A stretch of 32,561 bases of DNA from Stutzerimonas stutzeri (GTDB lineage: Bacteria > Pseudomonadota > Gammaproteobacteria > Pseudomonadales > Pseudomonadaceae), in assembly GCF_024448935.1 (NCBI RefSeq), contig NZ_JAMOIE010000058.1, forward strand, positions 1-32,561. The letters are read 5' to 3'. The notes beneath the pieces were generated by a model. It saw only the letters and a program-made list of their open reading frames with translations, was not told the origin of the DNA and did no database searches. The translations under genes were made by a program, and so were the position numbers. This document shows positions 8,785 to 17,736 of this stretch, one piece after another. Each line of letters starts with the position of its first letter. Positions within the stretch are counted from its first letter, which is position 1.

Positions 8785-9567
8785 TCAGATCAAGAAATTG
8801 ATACCAACGCTAAACAGCAACAGCGCGAACAGGCGCCGCAGCATCAGTGCCGACAGCCGATGGGCCAGTTGCGCCCCGATCCGGGCGAAAAACATACTGG
8901 TGATCGCGATACCCAGCACCGCCGGCAAGTAAACGAACCCCAGGCTCCATTCCGGCAGATGCGCATCCTGCCAGCCAACCAACGCGAAACTCAACGCGCC
9001 GACGATAGCGATCGGCAGACCACAGGCCGCCGACGTCGCGACCGCCTGCTGAAGGGGTACGCTGCGCCAGCTGAGAAAGGGTACCGTCAGGGAACCACCA
9101 CCGATCCCGAAGATCGCCGATACCCAGCCCACCACCACACCCGCCAGCGTGAGCCCGGGCTTGCCGGGCACGCCGCGGCTGGCCTTGGGCTGAAGCGAAA
9201 ATGCCATCTGAATCGCCATGGCAATGGCGAACACGCCGATGATCTTCTGCAATACAGGCCCTTGGATCGCCGCCGCGGTGACGCTGCCCAAGACCGCCCC
9301 GAGCAGAATGCCGAGGGTCATCCACAGCACCACGGGCCAGAGCACTGCGCCTTTGAGATGATGAGCTCTAATCGAGTTCAGTGAGGTGAAAACGATCGTC
9401 GCCAGCGACGTGCCGACCGCCATGTGGGTCAACACCAGCGGATCGAAACCCTGCAGCGTGAAGCTGAAGACCAGTACCGGAACAATGACCATTCCTCCGC
9501 CGACACCGAACAGTCCGGCCAGCACACCGGCAAACCCTCCGAGCAGCAGGTAAATCGCGAACTCCAT
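8785..9567 (-). CDS. TauE/SafE-family membrane permease
   Basis: 260 residues from the ATG at 9567; the frame opens at 9597, but AGGG seven bases upstream and the hydrophobic N-terminus [14 protein letters not shown] support the shorter start. The family has two sequence repeats, seen here as [14 protein letters not shown] near residue 20 and [14 protein letters not shown] in the middle. Family members export or import sulfite, sulfoacetate and other organosulfur anions; the substrate here is unknown. It leads the lgt-thyA cluster on the minus strand, a conserved order in Pseudomonas, without obvious functional link. Confidence 0.9.
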   Translation of the reverse strand: MEFAIYLLLGGFAGVLAGLFGVGGGMVIVPVLVFSFTLQGFDPLVLTHMAVGTSLATIVFTSLNSIRAHHLKGAVLWPVVLWMTLGILLGAVLGSVTAAAIQGPVLQKIIGVFAIAMAIQMAFSLQPKASRGVPGKPGLTLAGVVVGWVSAIFGIGGGSLTVPFLSWRSVPLQQAVATSAACGLPIAIVGALSFALVGWQDAHLPEWSLGFVYLPAVLGIAITSMFFARIGAQLAHRLSALMLRRLFALLLFSVGINFLI

Positions 9568-9692
9568 CGGGCCACCCTGACCAAAACAAAGCGGCATGTT
9601 AGCGGAAAAACTGCCCGGCAGCTGAAAGCGGGTTGCCGAGCCGGGCGGCTTGGCTTCAAGCTCTCACCTCTCGCACCCAGCTGAGCCTAACC

Positions 9693-10472
9693 ATGTGCCT
9701 GATCGTATTCGCCTGGCGCCCGAGCCACGCAGTGCCACTCATCGTCGCGGCCAACCGTGACGAATTCCATGCGCGTCCCAGCCTGCCGCTGGGTCACTGG
9801 GACGACACGCCAGAAATCGTAGCTGGGCGCGACCTCCTGGCAGGTGGCACCTGGATGGGAGTCAGTGCAGCGGGACGCTTCGCCGCACTGACCAACATCC
9901 GCGCACCGGGTACCCCGGCCGGCGCGCGCTCACGTGGCGAACTGCCCGAGCGCTATCTGCGCAGTGCTCTGTCACCCCAGGCCTACCTGAGCGAATTGAC
10001 TGGCCACCTCGAGCATTACTCGGGTTTCAACCTGCTGGTCGGGGATGCACGGGAGTTGTGGTACCTGAATTCACAGTCCGCCACACAGGAACGGTTGCCG
10101 GCCGGTGTCTACGGCTTGTCCAACGCAGCGCTGAATACGCCCTGGCCGAAGCTCGTTCGCGCCCGCGCCGCCTTGCAGGCCTGTATCGACGCACCGGACG
10201 TGGACACCCTGTTGCGGGTGTTGAGCGACCCCCAACCCGCCGCAGACGCCGACCTGCCAAGCACCGGCGTGCCCTATGAATGGGAGAAGAAGCTGTCCAG
10301 CGTATTCATATCAAGCGCCGACTACGGCACCCGCGCCAGCACGGTACTGATCCGCCGTGCGGACGGCTCCGCACATATCACCGAGCGCCGCTTCGGACCG
10401 GCTGGGGTGTTGGGTCAACGCCGCTTCGACCTGCCTTCATCCAGCCAGGTAAGCCGCTCGGATCCGGGCTAG
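9693..10472 (+). CDS. NRDE (TANGO2-like) family protein
   Basis: 259 residues beginning MCLIVFAWRP, followed by the family-naming NRDEFHARPS. The Cys at position 2 is a strictly conserved, possibly processed N-terminal nucleophile. I chose this ATG over the one 60 bases upstream because the family begins with MCL(I/V). The related human TANGO2 is linked to haem and lipid handling, but the bacterial reaction is not established. Its TAG stop shares the palindrome CTAG with the stop of the convergent ptsP gene, so the two coding regions overlap by four bases. Confidence 0.9.
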   Translation: MCLIVFAWRPSHAVPLIVAANRDEFHARPSLPLGHWDDTPEIVAGRDLLAGGTWMGVSAAGRFAALTNIRAPGTPAGARSRGELPERYLRSALSPQAYLSELTGHLEHYSGFNLLVGDARELWYLNSQSATQERLPAGVYGLSNAALNTPWPKLVRARAALQACIDAPDVDTLLRVLSDPQPAADADLPSTGVPYEWEKKLSSVFISSADYGTRASTVLIRRADGSAHITERRFGPAGVLGQRRFDLPSSSQVSRSDPG

Positions 10473-12742
10473 AGCGCCGCCGACGGGTTGAGCATGCGGT
10501 CCAACCCCAGGTTGCGCAGGGTCAATTGCACGGTGGCATGGATCACCTGAGGACTGTCCATGACCATCACCTTGGCCAGCAACTCGCGGGCAGTTGCCGA
10601 ACTGATCTGGCGCAGCATCCATTTCACCTTCGGCAGGTTGGTGGCGTTCATCGACAGGCTGTCGAACCCCATCGCCAGCAGCAGGATGGCCGCACCGGGG
10701 TCACCGGCCATCTCACCGCAGATGCTCACCGGCTTGCCTTCGCCGTGGGCTTCACGGACGACGCGCTGCAACGCTTCGAGCACAGCGGGATGCAGATAAT
10801 CGTAAAGATCCGCCACCCGAGGATTGTTGCGATCGACCGCCAGCAGGTACTGGGTCAGGTCGTTGGAGCCCACCGAGATGAAGTCCACCTGACGCGCCAG
10901 TTCGCGGGTCAGGTAGACTGCCGCCGGCACTTCGATCATCACCCCCACCGGAGGCATTTCGACATCGGTGCCTTCGTCGCGCACTTCGCCCCAGGCGCGA
11001 TGGATCAGGTGCAGCGCTTCTTCCAGCTCGCGCGTGCCGGAAATCATCGGCAGGAGGATGCGCAGGTTGTTCAGCCCGGCGCTGGCCTTGAGCATGGCGC
11101 GGGTCTGCAGCAGAAATATCTCGGGATGGTCCAGGGTGACGCGGATGCCCCGCCAGCCAAGGAAAGGATTCTCTTCCTTGATGGGAAAATACGGCAGGCT
11201 CTTGTCGCCGCCGATATCCAGACTGCGCATGGTCACGGGCAGCGGATGGAAGGCCTGCAGCTGTTCGCGATAGATCGCCATCTGCTCCTTCTCGCTGGGA
11301 AAGCGCTCCTTGATCATGAAGGGCACTTCGGTGCGATACAGACCGACGCCCTCGGCGCCGCGCTCCTGAGCACGCACCACATCGGCGAGCAGGCCGGTGT
11401 TCACCCACAGCGGGATGCGCAATCCATCGGTGGTCTCGCACGGCAGCTCGCGCAGCACGTCGAGCCCTTCGGACAGCTGCCGCTCCTGCTCGGCCAGGAT
11501 CAGATACTGTTCGCGCAGCACCTTGGCAGGATTGGTGATGATCTCGCCCCGGGTGCCGTCGATGATCAGCTCGATACCGTCGACCTTCGAGTACGGCAGG
11601 TCGACCGCGCCCATCACGGTCGGGATGCCCATGGCCCGCGCCAGGATCGCCACATGCGAGTTGCTCGAACCGAGCACCGACACCATGCCCATCAGCTTGC
11701 CTTCAGGCACTTCGCCGAGCATCGCCGGGGACAGCTCTTCACTGACGAGGATGGTGTTGTCCGGGTAGGTCAGCGTCTGCTGCCGGGCCTGCTGCAGATA
11801 GCCGAGCAGACGCCGGCCGATGTCCTTGACGTCCGAGGCGCGCTCGCGCAGGTAGGCATCGTCCATCATCTCGAAGCGACCCACATGATCGGCAACGACC
11901 TGGCGTAACGCGCCTTGCGCCCACTGGCCCGTCCGAATGACTTTGGACACCTCGCCACCGAGGGCAGAGTCGTCGAGCATCATCAGGTAGACGTCGAACA
12001 GTGCGCGCTCTTCCTTGCGCATCTGCGTAGCAAGCTTGTCGGACAAGGCACGCATGTCGGCACGTACAGCCGCGAGCGCAGCTTCGAACAGCGCGAGCTC
12101 GGCTGGAATGTTATCGATGGCCTTGTCGGGCACCACGTCCAGATCAGCAGGCGGCAGCACAACGACTGCCGTGCCCACCGCCGCCCCGGGCGCACCCGGA
12201 ATACCGATGAAACGGGTTTCCTGAATGCCTTTGCCCTGCCGGCCGAGGCCACGGATCGAGCCGGTTGCCTCGGCGTGGGCGATGACCCCCGCGAGCTGTG
12301 CGCTCATGGTCACGAGAAAGGCTTCTTCGCCCTCGTCGAACAGCCGCCGCTCTTTCTGCTGAATGACCAGTACGCCCATCACCCGCCGATGGTGAATGAT
12401 CGGCGCACCGAGAAAAGAGGCGTAGCGCTCTTCACCGGTCTCGGCAAAGTAGCGATAGCGCGGATGCTCGGAGGCATGCTCCAGGTTGAGCGGCTCCTCT
12501 CGGGTGCCGACCAGACCGACCAGACCCTCGTTGGGCGCCATGCTGACCTTGCCGATGGCTTCCTTGTTCAGGCCTTCGGTGGCCATGAGCACGAAACGAC
12601 CGGATTCCGGATCGAGCAGGTAGACCGAGCAGACCTGGCTGCCCATGGCCTCCCGGACTCTCAGCACGATAATGCCCAGGGCCGCCGTGAGATCCCTGGC
12701 GGCGTTGACTTCCTGGACGATCTTGCGCAGCGTGCCGAGCAT
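10469..12742 (-). CDS. ptsP: Phosphoenolpyruvate-protein phosphotransferase of the nitrogen PTS (EI-Ntr)
   Basis: 757 residues. An N-terminal GAF domain (about 1-160) is followed by the PTS enzyme I core: the swivelling phosphohistidine domain with H363 in SSNSHVAILARAMGIP, and the PEP-binding TIM barrel with GLYRTEVPFM, FISVGSNDLTQY and the catalytic cysteine C675 in SICGEMAG. It autophosphorylates from PEP and passes the phosphate to NPr, then to EIIA-Ntr; in relatives the GAF domain senses glutamine and 2-oxoglutarate. Nineteen bases lie between the rppH stop and this ATG, so rppH-ptsP is an operon, as in other Pseudomonas and in E. coli. The RBS (GGGAGAAAG) is rather far from the ATG. Confidence 0.96.
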   Translation of the reverse strand: MLGTLRKIVQEVNAARDLTAALGIIVLRVREAMGSQVCSVYLLDPESGRFVLMATEGLNKEAIGKVSMAPNEGLVGLVGTREEPLNLEHASEHPRYRYFAETGEERYASFLGAPIIHHRRVMGVLVIQQKERRLFDEGEEAFLVTMSAQLAGVIAHAEATGSIRGLGRQGKGIQETRFIGIPGAPGAAVGTAVVVLPPADLDVVPDKAIDNIPAELALFEAALAAVRADMRALSDKLATQMRKEERALFDVYLMMLDDSALGGEVSKVIRTGQWAQGALRQVVADHVGRFEMMDDAYLRERASDVKDIGRRLLGYLQQARQQTLTYPDNTILVSEELSPAMLGEVPEGKLMGMVSVLGSSNSHVAILARAMGIPTVMGAVDLPYSKVDGIELIIDGTRGEIITNPAKVLREQYLILAEQERQLSEGLDVLRELPCETTDGLRIPLWVNTGLLADVVRAQERGAEGVGLYRTEVPFMIKERFPSEKEQMAIYREQLQAFHPLPVTMRSLDIGGDKSLPYFPIKEENPFLGWRGIRVTLDHPEIFLLQTRAMLKASAGLNNLRILLPMISGTRELEEALHLIHRAWGEVRDEGTDVEMPPVGVMIEVPAAVYLTRELARQVDFISVGSNDLTQYLLAVDRNNPRVADLYDYLHPAVLEALQRVVREAHGEGKPVSICGEMAGDPGAAILLLAMGFDSLSMNATNLPKVKWMLRQISSATARELLAKVMVMDSPQVIHATVQLTLRNLGLDRMLNPSAAL

Positions 12743-12761
12743 GCTCAGGGGCTTTCTCCCG

Positions 12762-13241
12762 TCAATCCTGCGCCAGAAGGCGCGGGGCGAGTTCTTTTAA
12801 GGCGCGACGGTAAACCTCGCGCTTGAAGGTGACCACCTGGCCCAGCGGGTACCAGTAACTGACCCAGCGCCATCCGTCGAATTCCGGCTTGCCAGTCAGA
12901 TCCATGCGCACCCGGTCTTCGGCGCCGGTGAGGCGCAGCAGAAACCACTTCTGTTTCTGACCGATGCACAGCGGCTGGCTGTGAGTACGCACCAGGCGCT
13001 GCGGCAAGCGATAGCGCAACCAGCCGCGGGTGCAGGCAAGGATCTGCACATCCTGCTGTTCCAAGCCGACTTCTTCGTTGAGTTCGCGGTAGAGGGCCTC
13101 TTCCGGCGTCTCGCGTGGATTGATTCCGCCTTGCGGAAATTGCCAGGCATCCTGGTTAATCCGCCGAGCCCACAGCACCTGCCCGACATCATTGGTCAGG
13201 ATGATGCCGACATTGGGGCGAAAACCATCGGAGTCGATCAC
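12762..13241 (-). CDS. rppH: RNA pyrophosphohydrolase (Nudix)
   Basis: 159 residues from a GTG start ([15 protein letters not shown]), which matches the family N-terminus and length; GAGG lies upstream. The Nudix box [21 protein letters not shown] carries the metal-binding REx2EE pattern. RppH removes pyrophosphate from the 5' end of mRNAs and so opens them to RNase E. The frame is open for another 41 codons upstream, but that part has no family similarity. It is the first gene of the rppH-ptsP pair and diverges from the HAD phosphatase gene across 177 bp. Confidence 0.95.
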   Translation of the reverse strand: MIDSDGFRPNVGIILTNDVGQVLWARRINQDAWQFPQGGINPRETPEEALYRELNEEVGLEQQDVQILACTRGWLRYRLPQRLVRTHSQPLCIGQKQKWFLLRLTGAEDRVRMDLTGKPEFDGWRWVSYWYPLGQVVTFKREVYRRALKELAPRLLAQD

Positions 13242-13418
13242 GGCAACAACCTCGCAAACGCATGTCGCGGCATTGTTCCACAAAAACGTGAAAAGCAGAA
13301 AGCGCGCATGGGAGCCATTGATCAATCGGAAGCGGCGCGCCATCGAAGTGCTTGCATCTGCCATCTAGCGAGCGATCCGGCTATGCTTCGCCTCCCTTCA
13401 TCGCCTGAGGAAAGCAGC

Positions 13419-14072
13419 GTGCGCCTGGCTCTATTCGATCTCGACAACACCCTCCTGGCCGGCGACAGCGACCACGCTTGGGGTGAATTTCTCTGCCAAC
13501 GCGGGCTGGTCGACGCCGAGGCCTATCGCGCCCGCAACGATGCCTTTTATCAGGACTACCTGGCCGGCGCGCTGGATGTGCATGAATATCAGAACTTCTG
13601 CCAGGAGCTGCTTGGGCGCAGCGAGATGGCGCAGCTTCAGCAATGGCACGCCGAGTTCATGCGCGACCACATCGAACCCATCGTGCTGGCAAAAGGCGAG
13701 GCATTGGTCCGCCAGCATCATGAAGCCGGCGACCGGGTGGTCATCATCACCGCAACCAACCGCTTCATCACCGGGCCCATCGCCAAACGCCTGGGCGTCG
13801 ATACCCTGCTGGCCACCGAATGCGAGATGCAGGAGGGACGCTACACCGGTCGCTTGACCGATGTGCCGTGCTTTCAGGAAGGCAAGGTGACACGAATCGA
13901 ACGCTGGCTGGTGGAAAATGACCAGAGCCTGGATGACAGCTATTTTTACAGCGATTCACGCAACGACCTGCCATTGCTCGAGCGGGTCAGCCATCCGGTC
14001 GCCGTCGACCCCGACCCCACCCTTCGCGATATCGCCCAACAGCGCGGCTGGAGCATCATCAGCCTGCGCTGA
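13419..14072 (+). CDS. HAD superfamily (IB) phosphatase, SerB-like
   Basis: 217 residues. HAD motif I is [16 protein letters not shown] (nucleophile and acid/base Asp), motif II is the T in VIITATNRF, motif III the Lys in EGKVTRIE, and motif [16 protein letters not shown]. This arrangement is that of the HAD-IB group with phosphoserine phosphatase and similar enzymes; the substrate is not evident. I prefer the GTG at 13419, with TGAGGAAAG just before it, over the ATG at 13383. It is a conserved neighbour of rppH in Pseudomonas and converges on the small membrane protein gene with 14 bases between stops. Confidence 0.9.
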   Translation: MRLALFDLDNTLLAGDSDHAWGEFLCQRGLVDAEAYRARNDAFYQDYLAGALDVHEYQNFCQELLGRSEMAQLQQWHAEFMRDHIEPIVLAKGEALVRQHHEAGDRVVIITATNRFITGPIAKRLGVDTLLATECEMQEGRYTGRLTDVPCFQEGKVTRIERWLVENDQSLDDSYFYSDSRNDLPLLERVSHPVAVDPDPTLRDIAQQRGWSIISLR

Positions 14073-14086
14073 GCGGTGGCCGCAGA

Positions 14087-14527
14087 CTAGACCGGCTTGG
14101 CGCCCATCAGCCCCATGATGGCGATCAGAATCAGCAAGATCAGCCCAGCGTAAACCAGCGCAAAGCGTGGCAGCCGCGCGGGCGCCGGGGTATCGCCCAA
14201 CGCTTGCCAGGCGCGCAACCGGCCACCGAGCAACAAGGTGAGCGGTACGAGGATCAGAAACAGCACCGAACTGGCGAGCAGCCACAGCTGGCCGAGCGGA
14301 AAGCCTGCCAGATGAGCCAACCACCAGCCTGTCACCGGCAGCAGCAATCCCAGCACGGCGAGCAAGGGCAGTGACATCAGCCGGGTCCGCTGCAGTTTTT
14401 TCTGCAACACGGCAGGATCTGCCCGTCGCCAGGCCTTCCACAGCATGACGATATGGGCGATGAGCCCGAGCGTGAGCAGAATCGCCAGGGCAGCATGGGC
14501 AATGTTCAGCAGCGGGTAATGTTCCAT
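14087..14527 (-). CDS. Small integral membrane protein, DUF2269/CopD-like
   Basis: 146 residues with four predicted membrane helices (about 8-30, 50-72, 78-100, 122-143). Histidines at positions 3, 11 and 25 and a W-L-A-H motif in helix 2 (TGWWLAHLAGFPLG) recall the DUF2269/CopD-type four-helix proteins that may bind haem or copper; this is a loose resemblance. GAGG precedes the ATG. It follows ilvA by 21 bases on the same strand and is probably cotranscribed, with no evident link to isoleucine synthesis. Confidence 0.75.
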   Translation of the reverse strand: MEHYPLLNIAHAALAILLTLGLIAHIVMLWKAWRRADPAVLQKKLQRTRLMSLPLLAVLGLLLPVTGWWLAHLAGFPLGQLWLLASSVLFLILVPLTLLLGGRLRAWQALGDTPAPARLPRFALVYAGLILLILIAIMGLMGAKPV

Positions 14528-14548
14528 TGATCCTCGCGGTACGGCTGG

Positions 14549-16063
14549 TCAGCCGAGAAAGAGTTGGTAGGCCGGATTGTCCGTTTCGTCCCAGTATCGA
14601 TAGCCGATCTTGTCCAGCGCGGCCGGCAACAGGTGACGGTCCTCGGCGGGTACTTGCAAGCCGGCCACCACTCGGCCGTCAGCGGCACCATGGTTGCGGT
14701 AGTGGAACATCGATATGTTCCAGCGCCCGCCGAGGTTGCTGAGAAAGTTGAACAGCGCGCCCGGACGTTCCGGGAATTCGAAGCGATAGACCAACTCATC
14801 GCTCACGCCGGACGCATGTCCGCCGACCATGTGGCGGGTGTGCAGCTTGGCCAGCTCATTGTCGGTGAGGTCGAGTACCGGAAAGCCCTTGGCCCGCAGC
14901 CCTTCCACCAGCGCCGCACGCGGATCGTTTTCCGGATGGGTCTGCACGCCGACGAAGATGTGCGCTTCGCGGTCCTGGTGGTAGCGGTAGTTGAACTCGG
15001 TAATCTGGCGCTTGCCGATGGCCTCGCAAAAGGCCTTGAAGCTGCCCGGCTCCTCGGGGATGGTCACGGCGATGATCGCTTCGCGCTTCTCGCCCAGCTC
15101 GGCCCGCTCGGCCACGTGGCGCAGCCGGTCGAAATTGACGTTGGCCCCCGAATCGATGCCCACCAGTACCTGCTTCTCGACCCCGTCACGCTCCACGTAG
15201 CGCTTGATCCCGGCCACCGCCAGGGCACCGGCCGGCTCGGTGATCGAGCGGGTGTCGTCGTAGATGTCCTTGATGGCCGCACAGATCTCGTCGGTACTGA
15301 CCGTGATCACTTCGTCGACATGGTGCCGGCAGATATCGAAGGTGTACTGACCGATCTGCGCCACCGCCACCCCGTCGGCGAACAAGCCCACTTGCGGCAG
15401 CACCACGCGCTCGCCGGCGGCCATTGCCTGCTGCAGGCAGTTGGAATCGTCCGGCTCCACACCGATGACCTTGATCTCGGGGCGCAGGTATTTGATGTAC
15501 GCGGCCACGCCCGCGATCAGCCCGCCGCCGCCCACTGGCACGAAGATCGCGTCCAGCTGGCCCTGGTGCTGGCGAAGAATTTCCATCGCCACGGTGCCCT
15601 GCCCGGCAATGACGTGCGGATCGTCGTAGGGGTGGATATAGACGTAACCCTTTTCCTCGACCAGCCGCAGCGAGTACGCCAGCGCCTCGGGAAAAGCATC
15701 CCCGTGTAGCACCACCTTGCCGCCGCGCGCACGCACGCCCTGAACCTTCAGCTCCGGCGTGGTGCGCGGCATGACGATGGTCGCCTTGATACCCAGCTCG
15801 CGGGCCGCCAAGGCCAGGCCCTGGGCATGGTTGCCGGCCGAAGCCGTGACGACGCCGCGCGCCAGCTCCTCGGCGGAAAGCTGAGCCAGCTTGTTATAGG
15901 CGCCACGGATCTTGAACGAGAACACCGGCTGCAGATCCTCGCGCTTGAGCAGAATCTGGTTACCCAGCCGCTCGGAAAGCTGGCGGGCAGGCTGCAACGG
16001 GGTTTCCACCGCAACGTCATAGACGCGCGAGGTGAGGATCTTCTTGACGTACTGTTCGAGCAT
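14549..16063 (-). CDS. ilvA: Threonine ammonia-lyase, biosynthetic
   Basis: 504 residues, the length of the allosteric biosynthetic enzyme. It converts threonine to 2-oxobutanoate, the first committed step to isoleucine. The PLP lysine is K51 in [19 protein letters not shown] and the PLP-phosphate loop [11 protein letters not shown] follow. From about residue 325 there are two tandem ACT-like regulatory domains ([15 protein letters not shown] and [15 protein letters not shown]), which bind isoleucine and valine. It diverges from rpiA with 174 bp between the start codons. Confidence 0.97.
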   Translation of the reverse strand: MLEQYVKKILTSRVYDVAVETPLQPARQLSERLGNQILLKREDLQPVFSFKIRGAYNKLAQLSAEELARGVVTASAGNHAQGLALAARELGIKATIVMPRTTPELKVQGVRARGGKVVLHGDAFPEALAYSLRLVEEKGYVYIHPYDDPHVIAGQGTVAMEILRQHQGQLDAIFVPVGGGGLIAGVAAYIKYLRPEIKVIGVEPDDSNCLQQAMAAGERVVLPQVGLFADGVAVAQIGQYTFDICRHHVDEVITVSTDEICAAIKDIYDDTRSITEPAGALAVAGIKRYVERDGVEKQVLVGIDSGANVNFDRLRHVAERAELGEKREAIIAVTIPEEPGSFKAFCEAIGKRQITEFNYRYHQDREAHIFVGVQTHPENDPRAALVEGLRAKGFPVLDLTDNELAKLHTRHMVGGHASGVSDELVYRFEFPERPGALFNFLSNLGGRWNISMFHYRNHGAADGRVVAGLQVPAEDRHLLPAALDKIGYRYWDETDNPAYQLFLG

Positions 16064-16192
16064 CGTGAGCTATCTTGGCGGGCCATGCAGGGCAGACGAG
16101 TCTACTCTGCGAAAAACCCTGCGACCACCGTCAATCGGCGCGCAAAACAGCCGTACAGCCTTAGCCGGCAAGACCCTCTGCTGAGCCCCCGC

Positions 16193-16198
16193 TATACT
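16193..16198 (+). promoter_or_regulatory. Candidate -10 box of rpiA
   Basis: TATACT lies 40 bases before the rpiA ATG, preceded by GC, in an otherwise GC-rich stretch. No convincing -35 hexamer is seen at 16-18 bases upstream, so the promoter may depend on other contacts. Confidence 0.4.
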
Positions 16199-16237
16199 CT
16201 CGTCCCTCGACTCACTCACCGCCCGGACCTTTACGCC

Positions 16238-16927
16238 ATGACCCAGGACCAACTCAAGCAGGCTGTCGCCCAGGCCGCTGTCGACCTCATCGCGCCGCAG
16301 CTCACCGACCGCAGCATCGTCGGCGTTGGCACCGGTTCCACCGCCAACTTCTTCATCGACCTGCTGGCCAAGCACAAAGGCTTCTTCGACGGCGCGGTAG
16401 CCAGTTCCGACGCCACCGCCGAGCGCCTGAAAGGCCATGGCATTCCGGTTTACGACCTGAATTCGGTATCGGACCTGGAGTTCTACATCGACGGCGCCGA
16501 CGAGACCAACAGCCATCTGGAACTGATCAAGGGCGGCGGCGCAGCCCTGACCCGGGAAAAGATCGTTGCCGCAGTGGCCCGCACCTTCATCTGCATCGCC
16601 GACGACAGCAAGCTGGTCGAACGCCTCGGCGAGTTTCCCCTGCCGGTCGAAGTGATACCGATGGCCCGCAGCCACGTGGGGCGGGAATTGGTCAAGCTGG
16701 GTGGCGACCCCGTGTACCGTGACGGTGTGGTGACCGACAACGGCAACATTATTCTCGACGTGCACAACCTCATGATCGGCTTCGCCCCGGATGTGGAAGC
16801 GCAGATCAACAACATCGTCGGCGTGGTCACCAACGGGCTGTTCGCTGCACGCCCGGCCGACATTCTGTTGCTGGGCACCAAAGACGGCGTGCAAACGCTC
16901 AAGCGGAGGGAAGCAGCTGGAAGCTAA
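16238..16927 (+). CDS. rpiA: Ribose-5-phosphate isomerase A
   Basis: 229 residues from the ATG at 16238. It interconverts ribose 5-phosphate and ribulose 5-phosphate in the pentose phosphate pathway. Motifs are [16 protein letters not shown] (phosphate loop), [10 protein letters not shown] (catalytic Asp pair) and [16 protein letters not shown] (catalytic Glu and Lys). The longer frame to the left (from 15827) is antisense to ilvA and lacks the family N-terminus. The protein runs about six residues past the usual ending near TLKR: the last codons (REAAGS) are encoded in or next to a heptameric DNA repeat that begins at 16915, so the repeat appears to have extended the gene. Confidence 0.96.
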   Translation: MTQDQLKQAVAQAAVDLIAPQLTDRSIVGVGTGSTANFFIDLLAKHKGFFDGAVASSDATAERLKGHGIPVYDLNSVSDLEFYIDGADETNSHLELIKGGGAALTREKIVAAVARTFICIADDSKLVERLGEFPLPVEVIPMARSHVGRELVKLGGDPVYRDGVVTDNGNIILDVHNLMIGFAPDVEAQINNIVGVVTNGLFAARPADILLLGTKDGVQTLKRREAAGS

Positions 16928-16949
16928 AAGCTTGAAGCTTCAAGCTTGG
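16915..16949. repeat. Heptameric repeat AGCTNNA x5 at the end of rpiA
   Basis: Five consecutive 7-base units: AGCTGGA, AGCTAAA, AGCTTGA, AGCTTCA, AGCTTGG. They start inside the last codons of rpiA and extend beyond its stop. Bases 16928-16947 form a perfect 20-bp palindrome made of three AAGCTT blocks. Related 7-base repeats occur at 17663-17690 and 17714-17734, on the other side of the next gene. Confidence 0.85.
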
Positions 16950-16983
16950 TCCGCCGTCGGCGTCCAGCGCGTCGGCCTGCTTT

Positions 16984-17649
16984 TCAGAGCACGCGACTCT
17001 CGAAGCGCGACAGTCCGACCAGTTCCAGCACCAGCTCGTCGCCCTGATGGAGGGGGCCGACACCCACCGGCGTGCCGGTCAGCACCACGTCGCCCGGCTG
17101 CAGGCTGAAATGCCCGGCGATGTGCTGCAGCAGCGGCAGGATGGCGTTGAGCATCTGATTGCTGTTGCCATCCTGACGCACCTCACCGTTGATGGTCAGG
17201 CGCACGCCGATGTCGGTCAGATCCTCCACCGCATCGCCCGGCACGAAGGGTGCCAGCACGCAGGCACCGTCAAAGCTCTTGGCGATTTCCCATGGATGAC
17301 CCTTTTCCTTCAGCTTGGCCTGCACGTCGCGCAGGGTCAGGTCGAGCGCCGGGGCGAACCCGGAGATCGCGTCGCGAACCTCTTCTTCGTTCGGCTTGCG
17401 CGACAACGGCTTGCCGATCAGCACGGCGATTTCCGCCTCGTAGTGCACGGCACCGCGGTCAGAGGGAATGCTGAAGCCACCGTCCAGCGGCACGGTGCAG
17501 CTGCCGGCCTTGATAAACAGTAGAGGCTCGCTCGGCACCGGGTTGTTCAGTTCCTTGGCGTGCTCGGCGTAGTTACGGCCGATGCAGACGACTTTGCCCA
17601 GCGGATAATGGATCGTGGTGCCGTCGGTGTACTGGTGCTGGTAGTTCAT
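16984..17649 (-). CDS. Fumarylacetoacetate hydrolase-family protein (FAHD1/YcgM-like)
   Basis: 221 residues, the short form of the FAH superfamily. VVCIGRNYAEHAKEL, the metal-ligand glutamates in HYEAEIAVLIGK, the long central GFAPALDLTLRDVQ and the C-terminal GDVVLTGTPVGVGPL are family hallmarks. Members of this subgroup act as acylpyruvate hydrolases, oxaloacetate decarboxylases or oxaloacetate tautomerases; which one applies cannot be told from sequence. CGGAG eight bases before the ATG supports this start over the frame opening at 17691, which would be translated repeat DNA. The gene lies downstream of the D-2-hydroxyglutarate dehydrogenase gene on the same strand and is flanked on both sides by heptameric repeats. 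Confidence 0.9.
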   Translation of the reverse strand: MNYQHQYTDGTTIHYPLGKVVCIGRNYAEHAKELNNPVPSEPLLFIKAGSCTVPLDGGFSIPSDRGAVHYEAEIAVLIGKPLSRKPNEEEVRDAISGFAPALDLTLRDVQAKLKEKGHPWEIAKSFDGACVLAPFVPGDAVEDLTDIGVRLTINGEVRQDGNSNQMLNAILPLLQHIAGHFSLQPGDVVLTGTPVGVGPLHQGDELVLELVGLSRFESRVL

Positions 17650-17662
17650 AGGATTGCTCCGT

Positions 17663-17690
17663 AGCTGCAAGCTGCAAGCCTCAAGCTGCA
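17663..17690. repeat. Heptameric repeat AGCTGCA x4
   Basis: Four units: AGCTGCA, AGCTGCA, AGCCTCA, AGCTGCA, located just upstream of the FAA-hydrolase start. With the inverted units at 17714-17734 they can form an imperfect stem (about 20 bases per arm, mostly C-A or G-U mismatches) around a loop of about 20 bases in the transcript between the two minus-strand genes. Confidence 0.85.
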
Positions 17691-17713
17691 AGTGAGCGCG
17701 CGTCCAGATTTTT

Positions 17714-17734
17714 CTTGCGGCTTGCGGCTTGCGG
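17714..17734. repeat. Heptameric repeat CTTGCGG x3
   Basis: Three perfect copies of CTTGCGG, which on the minus strand read AGCCGCA, ending two bases from the stop codon of the dehydrogenase gene. It is the inverted-orientation member of the same heptad family. Confidence 0.88.
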
Positions 17735-17736
17735 CT

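Noticed and set aside
10280-11908. Long plus-strand open frame of 542 codons
   Set aside because: It lies antisense to ptsP, which has full family motifs; the translation is rich in His, Gln and Arg, as is typical of a shadow of GC-rich coding DNA.
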